DNA of 64,000 nt. Source: Porites lobata. Lineage: Eukaryota; Cnidaria; Anthozoa; Scleractinia; Poritidae. Of this stretch, positions 25,901-37,900 are shown in pieces; position 1 is the stretch's first letter, and each line of letters opens with the position of its first letter. The notes under the pieces are model-generated. The model saw nothing but the letters and a program-made list of their open reading frames with translations. It made no database searches and had not been told where the DNA came from. The stretch lies in the NCBI GenBank assembly GCA_942486035.1, contig CALNXK010000017.1, forward strand, positions 1,480,001-1,544,000, read 5' to 3'. The translations under genes and the position numbers were made by a program.

Positions 25901-28900
25901 AACCTTCACTACATTATGTCGAGTTATCTCACAGGAGGGTCTGAAGCTGGAACATGGTCCATCTGTAGTAGAAGAACCGTTCAACAGTTCCTAAAGTGAG
26001 TATTAATTCGAATAAATAGTTAAAATCATCCGGCAGTGGCCTCTAAGAACTGGCAGTTGATGGATAGAGGGTAATCGACGGGAGATGGATGACGTGTTCC
26101 ACTATCCGCCATGCACCCGTGGAAAGATGCTTTCAAAGGGAATCATTTAACACTGAAACTCTTTTTCCTTAACTATTGCGTCTTAATATTTGTTTACTTT
26201 ATCAACTTTTTTATCATTAGATAGCGGGCGTGTTTAAGGATTAGGTTAAAGTAACACTTTGAATTTGAATCAGAGGAGGAGCATTTTGCTACCCCATACC
26301 AAACAACACTCGACTGGTTTCCACCGATATGGACAATGTCATTGTGGTTTATTAATAAAATGTTGTGAACTAATAACCTTATAAAATGAGCCAAATGTAA
26401 AATTTAGAGATACCATATTAAGTCGAAAAACTACAGTTTCTGACTCTTTGGTGAAGTGTTTGTCCAGGTAAATCGCCGAGGTCTGAGTCTATAACTTGTC
26501 CTATTGGTCCCGTTTCTCCATGCGTCACTATAAATATAAAGGGGCCTGAAAGCTGTTGTTGTTTACATTCAAGGTAGAGGTTTCAGTAGTTTCGCAAATA
26601 ACATGATAAAGCTATCAGTTAACAACACAAAATGGACTGGTTTTTTAGCCAAGAGGACCTGCACTATTATTCTTTAGATTTTGATTTGAAGATTTGATTG
26701 CTGGAACACGAACAATTAACGTAATTTCGAGAAAAGGGCTTCAGACCCTTTATTTTTAATAGTAAAAGTGTAACGCGTGTTAATATTAAGTTACTACGGT
26801 TGACGGGTATCCTGGAGGTTTACCTGCCTCTAAGACGAGGTTGAAAACTTTTAGCAAGCAAGTAGTTGAAACATCTTGTACACTGACAGCTTTTAAATTT
26901 TTCTCCAATGTTTTCGTCCCTAAGGAGTGACATGTCACATTGTTTGAATGATGCACCATCATACAAGAAGGTGACGTACCAAAGTGATGGGATAAGTAAT
27001 GACACACCTGAAGTCATCGATGAGAAGTCAGAAAGAGATCATCAGATTGTTGATCTGAAGGGCATCAACCAGGACAAGACTCTGATGAGTCTCCCTGGTC
27101 AGCTTACAAATGGTGATGAACAGTGTCGCTTACAACTTGGAGAAGGCCACTACCAATGTTCCCAAACAGTGGTAAAAATAACGCAGTATAAATAACACTT
27201 CTGAAATCTTGATTTGAGGTTCCTTTGATCATCGCTGATAACTGTTTTTCTATTAGAAATGATATATTGCTGGCTACATATTCTATTCATAACAATTACT
27301 TAATGAGTCTATTTGCGTTTTTTTTGTAGGGATTCTGGTACTGATCTTCCCCAATTAAAACCTCTCCTACCCTCCCCACCCCTAAGCCTTTAAGCACGCA
27401 CAATCTAACATACGTCATCGTCCCTTATTTCTCTCAATGCCCGGCACCTAAACTGCAGACTGAGTCACAGACAACAAGTGCCAGTAGAGTGGTACTTTGA
27501 ACTGGGGCGTATTAAAATGAATCCACTTGTGGAAAAGTGTTAGCCGAGCGGTGAGAACCTCGAACCTCGGATCCGATCGTGGGTCTTTCCTTGGTATCAA
27601 TGGGGTTAACCGATAGGCGTAAAACGGCCAAAAATTTAGCCGATAGTCGTAAAAATTGAAAAATTTTAACCGGTACCCGTAAAAAGGGTAAAAACAAGTT
27701 AACCGTAAAAGAAATTGTTCCCTACATTTGCTAGTTTTAAGGAAGGTGCTAAACTCACTTGTGGTTGTCACTGTTTGTAAACTGACACCTTGCCGATAAA
27801 CAACATTTTCCTGTTTTCTCTGACGCTAATGTAGACATTGTCATGCCTAGTCCCTGTACGGCGTCTTCCCACGCAATCTCGGTCAAGGCATTTCGGTGGT
27901 GGACTCGCTCGGACCACGTGACCCGAAACGCATTACCCGCGTGGAATTTTGTCATTGGCTGTTTTCACACGAGAGCTAGAAATGGATTATCCGTCTGAGA
28001 CCAGCCTGTGTACAGTCGCCCCCTCCCCCACAGACATCCCTTCTCCGTTTTTTTTCTTTTTTTTTTTCTCTGAGGGGAGGGGGCGGCTGTACACAGGCTA
28101 TCTTGAACGGATAATCCCGTCTTCAAACTGTCCGTCGACATTGACGGATAAAGTCAGGCGATTTGTTCATTCAAAATTAAAGGTATTCCATTTTCAAATT
28201 AAGACGTATTATCTATCTGACGCGAATCGTCAAAAGGATAACCCGTCTCACACGAATAATGCGTCTCTAGTGTGAAAACGGCCATTTCTGTTATAATGAA
28301 TGTCGCGCCCCGGCCTTGAGTTGGGCGTTCGCGCGTCCCCTGCTTTTGCTTTTTTTCACAAAGATTATTTTTAAATTGACTATTGACTATGTGTAAAATA
28401 ATGCTAGAAGTGGAATACTTTATAAAAAGTATAATCTATCAAATGTTAAAATTTTTCAAAAGAATAGCTTATTTCATCCCGAGATGATTTAACTTTTTGA
28501 AACAAAAGAAGTTAATTTTTAACTTTTTTGTTAACCGTAACTAAAGAAAATAAACCGATAGCCGTAAAAGAGTCAAAATTTTAGCCGATAACTGTAAAAG
28601 TCACCACCCTATTGAGCCCCTCTTGGATGACAAACTTTGCTCCACTTTTTCTCTCCTTAGCCAGGTGACTGCCAACATACTGCTAGGGCGAACCCTGCAA
28701 TGGGCTGGCATCCCATCCAGGGTGGAGTAGAAACACTTGTAGCCGTAAGCTCTGGCCGTATAGGCCTATCTAGTGACTCGGGTGGGCCTTGATCTTTTAC
28801 GTTACTTCCAATTACAGGCCGACTGTAGCATGCTTTTTTGCACAACTGATGCTTCCTCCTACTGTGTAAGCAAGTTTTCACCTCCTGTAGATGGAACATA

Positions 28901-31900
28901 TTGTGGTGGCCGAAATGTAAGTCGGTTAAGCACATTATCATAATTATTATATTCAACGCCACGACCAGAGCCGTTTTGCCTGATGGTCATTCAAAATCAC
29001 CATAACTACACTACGATCAATGTTATATCTTTGTTGTTGTTGTTGCTTGAGTTGAGAGTGTCTTTGAACGCTGAGGACAAGAAAATAACACAGACGTCTC
29101 GAGAATTGTTGGACTAGATTCAGTAGTAGGATACTAGACACAAGTTATTACATTCTTGATCTAAGACGAGGACGACTATGTGGACGAGATCAGTTTCTCA
29201 ACACTAAGTAGTGCGTTTGCTTGAGCCGGCGTCATTTTGGCGGGAAAACCTGTTAGTGGTGGTCATTTGACTACTAGTTTTATGCTTTTTTAATGTCCCA
29301 GTGGCGGAAATCAAACAAGTTCTCAAAGGTTAGAGGTTTCATCATTTGGAGATCGGAAGAGGGCTTAACCTCCTTTAATGAAAGTAGCCGTGCTAACTTT
29401 TCTTGTGAAAAACGTATAATGAACCTTTCCAGGGTATGTTCTTTTTACGAATACGCTAAAAATATTTCGTGCTCGCCTCGAATAAGTGTATCTTTTTTCC
29501 CAGAGTATCTGAACTGTCAAATTTAAATTTAGAAATTTAGGCAACTTTTCTGCTTAATGATCACTTTTGCTAGTTTTTTAAACATTGCCTTAGGTTAATT
29601 AAATTCTTGCAATTTGTTAACTTATTTTTTAGTGGTGCATAAAGGGAAGGTGTGTTGACAACGGAAGTCCTGTAGTTTATGGTGGATGGAGTGCTTGGTC
29701 CAAGTTTACTTCCTGTACTCGAACGTGCGGGGGTGGGGTACAACACCGCACTAGGACATGCACCAACCCACCGTATGTAGACGATTTTTGCATTGTTATA
29801 ATCATTATCATTACCATTATCAAACTAGTATTGTTTACATGCTCTTTCGGTATGCTCTTTCTGTATCGGTAAAGTTTTTAATAGTTTGAATTCAATGACA
29901 CACTTATAACTAAATAAGTACACCCTAAGCAGCTTTTAACCAGTTTTCACAAACAGAAGCGTGGCTCTTCAGCATACATAATTACCACCTTACAACTTTA
30001 ATTTTAGAAAACAAACAAACAAGGAAAAAAGGACAGCAGAGTGATGCTTGATTGCTCAATGCACAACCAAAATACACAATTTTATACGTACAGCTGTCGA
30101 ATTTATTATCGTAATGAAATAATTTTTTTATATAAGTATCATTCTTGTTGTTGTCGTTTGTTATTTTATTAACTGATAAAACATCGACTTAGACCAACGC
30201 CCGGTGAAGGATGCCTCGGAGAGAGTATTGGTCATTGGAGAAAATGCAGCATCTTGGTAAGATAACAGAAAAATAACACAGATTTTTTTGTACTAGGCCA
30301 AGAACGTTGAGCCTGAGAATCAAGGGAAAATATGATCATTCTAAGGACCTAGCTCGAAATGGAGTTCGGTTAAAAGTATACAGTATTCTAACAGTTTCCA
30401 CATGAGCAACATACTAGGTGAATTATCATGCAATAAATATTTTTGAAACAATTATTGGATTCAGTTTTTGTACCATGAGAAGAAAGATCGAGGAGGGTTT
30501 TGTCTGGCGAGGTCGAACACTCGACACAGAGCCTCAACCAATAATTTCTAATTATAACCTCTGAGCAAACAATTTTTCTCTAATTTCAGCCCTGTCCTAA
30601 TAGCACGCATCTAACCTATCGTAATGAGCAATGTGAGAAAAGAAAGGGAGAAGGCTGGTACGCTTATTATTACGGAAGTGAGTATAAAAGCTCAGACTTT
30701 AAGAGTGATACTGATTCGTTCTTTTTAATGTTACTTGTGTATGGGGCTAGTTATTGAATTGCACTTTATTTCTAGCATTCATCCAGAAACTAAAACAGCA
30801 CACGTTGTTTCCGCTGTTTGAACAATTGACATTGGCAGGTTACTCACCAGAGGTCTTGTTAGATGCCTCATAATTATGTTAACTGTTGTCTTTTACAGGT
30901 CCGTGTTCTTTGTTTTGTCGATTAGGAAATGAGATAACAATTCATGGAATTGGTACCGTTGCAGATGGAACTCGATGCACACCCAATGCTTCCAATTACA
31001 ATATCTGCATCCACGGCGAATGCATGGTAACTACTACAGAAACGATGTTGATGTGATCCAGTGTATAGGCGGATATCGTGAAATCATTGCTTATTTTTTT
31101 GCTCATTGTCATACAAGTTAACCCATAAAAGATGTAGCCATATATACCAATTAGGTTCAAAAATGAAAAGAGCTGGTTAATTTAAGCAGTTTGTGCAACT
31201 TTCAGCTCTTTGCAATCAGTTAAAAAGAAAATAGCAGCAACTAAAAACTGCAAAATTACTGGGCGGCAAAACGTTAATGAGCTCATACATTACTTGTAAT
31301 TTTGAGGTTTTTCTAAGAGAATTTGTCCGAAACTATTTGAAATATCGGGTTCTAATTTTCAGAGATAACTGAAATTGTTATGCACTTTCAATATTCAGAA
31401 ATTTCTTTTTACTCGCTTCATCTGATCATAATAAGCCTATGCTAATGAGGCAACAAATGTAAACAAGGATTCGCCTAGTATTAAAATGCAACGGTTCTGC
31501 AATTTACTAGGTGTCTCGACATGAAGGGCCAGAGCTCCGCTTATCAGCGGTGCTAAAACAACAGTCATTAACCTTTTACATTAGTAAAGACAATTAAAAC
31601 ACACTTCCTCTCACTCGTTATTTTTTTTTTTTCAGCCTACTGGTTGTGACCAGGTTATTGGCTCGAACACTAGGTTCGATCGCTGTGGCCTGTGCGGCGG
31701 AAGAGGAGACACGTGTAAACGCATTCAGGGCGTATACGACAGACAGATAACTAAAACTGGTTTGTTACAATGTAGTTTCCACTAACTTTGGGGAAGCGTA
31801 GTGGTAACTTGGTTTTCGCCTTTGTATCCCTAAGTGTTTGTTCTTGGGTAGCGTTCATACTGTCAATTTAATGTCTCCTATTTGCGCAGCGTTAAGAGAG

Positions 31901-34900
31901 GTCCGACTTCATAGCAACGTTCACACGAGAGTTTCATCATCAGCATATAAAACGTGTTTAAAATGACTAAAAGTAAAGTTTAGGTTATGGTGCTTTATAA
32001 GCTGATGGTGATTTTCTCTACCTTCATTTTCTTGCATTTTAGCTAGTCTACGCATAGGTCCTGTACTACTCTATGTAATTGTCAGCTGCTGTCCAAGAAA
32101 AGCGGGATATCATGATTTTCGTTTCCCGAAATTATAAGAGTGTTATTTAGAAATATTTGTTTGTTTGTTTCATTTTAAACGCTGACCTCAAAACATTAAT
32201 CCAAAGCATTTTTAAAACAAAAACAGTCAATAGGACATGTACCCTGATAGGTGTTACCAAATAATGTGTGTTTTGATATTAGGGCCTGTTTACATGGAGG
32301 TGGGGGACCCCCAGGTATGTGAGGTAACCCGTTTAGAAGGGGTAACCCGCCTGTCCATATAATCTCTCATTTTAATTTGATCACGTTTACATGTTAGGTG
32401 GGGTAACCCGCCACATGTTACCTCACCTACCTGGGGTCCCCCACCTTCATGTAAACATGCCCTCACTTGGGTCATGACTATTAATAGCAACTCATTTACT
32501 TGTATGTAGGTGTTGAAAATGCTGATCTTATCGTTCAGCTTCCTTTTGGGACAATCTCGGCAAAGTTTGCTGAAACAGATGCAACTTACAACAAAATAGG
32601 TAAACAAACCGATACACACTTCACGGTGATGTTATAATGCTGCATCGGTGGTGGTATGGAAAACAAAAATTTAGTTTCATAAAATAATATAACTGAGTTT
32701 ATAAGGCAAAATTACCACCAAAATGTGGAGATTAAAAAACTGGCATTCCAGCCCTCTTTCTTAATCAACGAATCAAGGGAGGGCGGGCTGGGTATCATTT
32801 TATGTTGTCAAATAGCCTGCGTAGCAGGCGCTTGGAAGTAGTGGGCGAAAGAGAGAACGGGCGCGCGAGGGAGACACGCGAGAGGTGAGGGTCTCCTTCT
32901 CGCGCGCCCGTTTTTTCTTGTGCCCACTACTTCCAAGCGCCTGCTACGCAGGCTAGTTGACAAATAAATAACGGAGCTACAATAATGGTAGGAACATGGT
33001 AATCGGAAGCAAAAACGAAACAGTTGAATGAGAAGCGTGCATGTAGAAAACGAATTAAATCTGCCAATTTGAGAGATCGTCTAAAATTTTTCTAGTCTTC
33101 GGTTGTTATATAATGTTGCCTTAATCAATTCGTCAATTTCTAACTGAAGAATCAGTCAATCATCGCGACGGGTAAGTAAATGATGTGTCAGCTTAAAATT
33201 ATTTTTGACAATACCTGGCTACAATCGTAATAGTATTTCTAGTTTCATTTCGCTATTAACTCAAGTTCTCATTGTTTAGGTGTAACTTCTGAAAAAGGCG
33301 ATTTCTTGATCGACCCGAAAAATAACAGAACTACAAGAGCGAGTTTTGCGGACGCTTCAATTGACTATATTCAAAATGGTGGGCTGTCTGCTGATGTCCT
33401 GGATATACGTGGGCCAACAAGTGATGAAATGAACGTGAAGGTGACAAAAAATCAAATATAATGCTCTCAGTTTTGGAATGTATAAATTTTGTTCATGTTT
33501 TATTGTAATAAAGTCAAAGCTTTCCTTGCTACCACTTTAGTTATGGCCGCTTTTGTGAACCCCTGTTTAAATTGTGACTTAAGCTTTTTCAGTAATGAAA
33601 AGCTCTCGTAAGCGATCGCGACCGCTCCCATTATAAGCGACCGTGACCACTTTTGGGATTACACAACTCGACTTCTTCCTTTGTTTTCAAGCTCTCGTAC
33701 GTAACGACCGCTCAGAGTCTTCAAATAACCCATGATATACACTTACAAATGAAACTGCAAACTGCGCCAATGGTTCGTTGATAAAGATTTGGGGGTTATT
33801 TTGGTCTAAAATAAGAGTTTGGCCATGTCAAAATCAGATATAAAGATACTCATTAAACATTAATTTATTCTCTTTTTTCTTTATGAATTATTAATGAGTT
33901 ATCATCTTAACAAAAGAAGTACTGGTTAAAGTTCATAATTCTGCGTTGCGCGTTTCCCTGAATTAAAAGTTTTCATATTCCGAACTTAGTTATAACCTTT
34001 CAATTCCATCATCATCATCATAATAGGACATCACCATCGTCATGGTTATTATTATTATTACTCCTTTTTGTTGTTGTTGTTGTTGTTTTTTTCGACCGAC
34101 TTTAACGAAGGAGATTGCGATGGGAATTTATCGGCGCAGCCATATATAGGAAAACGCAAATCATATCTGTCACCAAGAGAGGATAAAGGGGACAGAGAAG
34201 GCATCCCCCATACACGCCCCATTCCATAAGTACTTCGTCTCGAGTTATTTTTAAGACCACAGATCCCAAGGGGGATTAGACAACAGCCAATCACATAGCG
34301 CGAATGTGTTCCGCGTGGATGACCCACGCCCAGAGCCACGCGTCCTTCGCGAATTGACGCAGAAGAAAATGGAGGAAGACGCGGAGAGCGATATTGCTAT
34401 TCGTTTTGTCGACGAAAACGACTAAAGAGTGATTTCTGCTAAAACTGTGTCAGCGAAGCGGAAATTAAAAAAGAATCGCCCTTCCTCTTTTGTATAGAGC
34501 CAACAGTTCAGCAGGGAAACACACTGAATATTCTCTCAGGATCATTTATAACTTACAGTTTGAAGAGAGCAATTTCTGGTTTGATATTTATTCTCTTAAA
34601 GTCTTTTATCATTCAACAAAAATAATACTTGGCGCCCTACTTGCTTTACTGTTCAAGCGGCCGGTTTCAATAGACCGGTAAAATTTCTCATTTTATTAAA
34701 GCACTGAGGCTACGACAACTTCGAGTTAAACTGATTTCACGTGTTGTCAAAGAGTCCAGCGATTCCCTTTTCTCAGTTGAGCGCCGACTCATTTCGCTTC
34801 AATATTCAGGAATGCTCTCGATCTCTTTACGCTTTCATTGCCTTTCGCCCGACATGTTTTGCACGGCGATTAGTCATGCGAAACCTCCGCGTAACATCCA

Positions 34901-37900
34901 CGCAGCGCGCGAGGTAACTTTATCCCGATTCTAAAGATAACTCGAGACGAATTACCTATGGAATAGAGTGTGTGTGAGGGATGCCTTCTCTGCCCCCTTT
35001 ATTCTGTCTTGCTGTCACTTAATGAATCGCAATTCAAATGGGTACTAAAACGTATGGCTGACATTCGTAAATAACCTGAACGGTGAATAAGTAGACTCTT
35101 ATACCATTTATAACACTGTTCTAAACTATACGGTGTGAGCACTGAAACTTAGTTGATCATCATATTCTATTAGCTACACCATGTAGTTTACGACCTTCTC
35201 TTTTTTTGTTGTTTTTGGGAATTTAGTTCATCAATGTAAATGGACCTAATGTTGGAGTGAAGTACCAATTTCTTTACCATGTTCCAGACAAAATAGAACT
35301 GGAATACAAATGGTTGCTCGGAAATTGGACTGAGTGTTCAGCTACTTGTGCGAGGGGTAAGTTGATCTAAAAATAGATTGGACAGAGGAATGAACATTTA
35401 AAAGAAATCTAGACAAAGTTGAATACAGAGTGTCTTTCAACTGTTGTCAAGAAAGGTGACTTCTTTAATTATTTATTTTTTTCACTCTCTTCCCACATTC
35501 TCCTCTAGTTTTTTAACCCTAGTAATGATCATTGATTACTAGATCATTAAGCGTGCCCTAACTGATCTAAGAAATGTTAAAGCTTCTTTAAACAACATTG
35601 AAAGTAAAACAAAACAGTCGAAAACAAAACATACTTAAAGGAAGTCATTGAAGAAATGTTTTCAACTTTTCATGGAGTGTTCTGGGAAGTATCAGACTAG
35701 CTTAACGCAAGGGGCACCACAAGCACCAACACATGGCCCGGCCAGTATCTCACGCATGCGCACAGCTTGCCTGCTTGTCTTCTTGTAAAGTATCAGCCAA
35801 CTAAGAAATCCAAGACTTGATTTACCCCAAAGGAGGAAAGCGCGACTCAACGATCTTTCAAAAAAAACAAAAAAGGATGACATAAAGTTCTGTGATCGAT
35901 CAATAAAAAAGGAAGTTTTTGATAGCTTGAACTTTTTCTTTTGTAAGCTCATCCGAAAGAGACCTCATGAAGTGCAACTGTCCTATTATAATATCATATT
36001 GAAGCTGAAATCAGGATTGCTACTGGCCAATCCGATTAGACAATTTTCTGTCATCGCTATCAATAAAAGGCTTATTTTTTTCTCCATGTTAAGGATTTCA
36101 GGAACGTGAAGTGCGTTGCGTTCTGGTGGAGGATGGAACACCAGCTTATGATAACGCTTGTAGTAAAAAATTAGCTGAACAGAAGCCAAGCACTAAACAA
36201 GTGTGTAATCAGCAACACTGCCCTCCAGAGTAAGTGCTGTACATGTATAACTCTAATTTCACCAAGGACGTAATCACTGTTGCAATATAACTTTATAACG
36301 ACATTCAGAAAGTTCTTCTTCCCTGTCGTAACTTTCACTTAAGGTGAAGTTCGATAAAGTTTCTAAACAAGTTTCGAAAATTTACGTAGCTTTGAACCCG
36401 TTTGTATGATAAAAAAAGGAGTGTCATCTCACAACAATTGATAACAGGTCTCTTGACTTAAAGCCAGCCTTTCAGGCCGACGTTCACATAAAGTCTGCCA
36501 TGTCAAATCGAAGCAATTACCTATACCAAACTTGCCCACCAGTTATTGCTCCGGCTTTTTTTAAAGACGTATTGACTATTACAAAACACTGGTTATAAAG
36601 ATCGAAAAAACTTTAGAAAAATGTTAGAAATTTCTGAGAGCAAAATTCAGTCCTTTTCCTTGCTGTGTAAGGCCAGGGAACGTAATAAAATGCTGTGCGT
36701 ATGACAAAGGCTTATGGGGTTCTAAAGAGTACCTGAATCCTACCCTCCCCTCCCCAATGAGTGAACACTTGTGACCAAAGTTATGACGTGCTTGACATAC
36801 CTCTTGGCTAAGAAAATGCGGTTTCCAAACTTTTTAGGAGGGAAAACGCGAAGGCGGTCCTGCTCCCATACTCCCATAAGCGTTCAAGCGTAGGAGCCCC
36901 ATGTTAAAAAGAATCTGTCTATCTCTTTGTAACACCACAAATGCGTTTATGTCTCGAAATAGATGGCATTTGACGGATTGGTCTCCCTGTTCTAAACTTT
37001 GCGGCAAAGGAGAACAAACGCGTCAGCTATTATGTCGAGAGAGGATCAGCCATTATCGATACCATGAACTACTAGATTCTTCTCATTGTAGCCAGGAACT
37101 ACTACCAGATAACATAACACTCTCTAGAAGCTGCAACAAGGTTATATGCCGGCCAAGTTGGAAAATTGTGACAGAATTTTCAGCGGTAATCGAGTTGTCT
37201 TTTGTAAAATTATTATAACCATTAGCGTTAAAAAAATGCGCTCTTACTTGTGCACCGATCAAAGAAAAACACAGACTTAGTGCAACAAATCAAAATTAAC
37301 GCTAGTCTTCTGGCTCCTTTTGGTGTAATTAGTTCATTTACAAATTCATTTAGATTTTTATTTCTGGCCCCAGTTGTTCAAAAGGTGGATAACACTATCC
37401 ACTGGATAAATCCCTAACCAGTGGATGACGCAATTGGTTTCTGTATCACTTAATATCCGGATAGTGATTTATCTGTTGAATAGCAGGCACTATCGGACCT
37501 TTGAACAACCAGGGCCTGGAGTTCCATCATCTTTATTTTCATCAGTCTGAGTTACATTCCTTTCACGGGCTAAGATGAACTCAACTCGTTGGCCAGCTGC
37601 TCTTAATGTATTGGTCTTCGTTGCCCAGTTGGTAGAGCAATGCATGAAGCGCTAACTCAGAGGTCATGAGTTCGAAACCCAATAGTAGCCCTAAATTTTG
37701 GGGGACTTAATCTGCAATTGCTTCAGTTTGGATTGCCACTGGGAAGGCGCGTATCTTCATTTAATTTATATCAGAAGAATTTTCTCCCACAGTTCACATC
37801 ATCCTCATTGAAAAGTATTGTTGGCACCATTTTGCCAACCGTTACTCGGTATTTTTTCCAGTGTTCTACTCCTTGTGGCGCTGGATTTCGACAGCGTAAA

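Larger units (their letters stand above)
22335..25995 (+). other. Gene 2 catalytic-domain exons, including a 20-nt microexon
   Basis: Exon 22335-22418 encodes a SIGDIKIHYVLVRG strand typical of the ADAMTS second beta-strand. Exon 23532-23659 encodes KWFTKLETYEGT followed by SSEHHDLYSLIYR, matching the family HHD segment. A 20-nt exon at 24209-24228 (RMKNDLGG when spliced) restores phase to exon 25016-25121, which ends inside the zinc motif (HETGHS). Exon 25864-25995 supplies MGLEHD and the Met-turn. Only four Cys remain in the domain (SMC, SEC, SIC, SHC), and gene 1 keeps the same four where it can be compared. Confidence 0.82.

Noticed and set aside
27448..27771. 107-codon - strand frame with repeated YRLKFF/YRLNF words
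   Set aside because: The repeats come from the AACCGATAG(C/G)CGTAAAA transposon words; no start context, splice signals or family match.
34490..34681. 63-codon frame beginning MYRANSS
   Set aside because: It lies wholly inside the non-autonomous transposon copy A, and the frame is not obviously kept in copy B.
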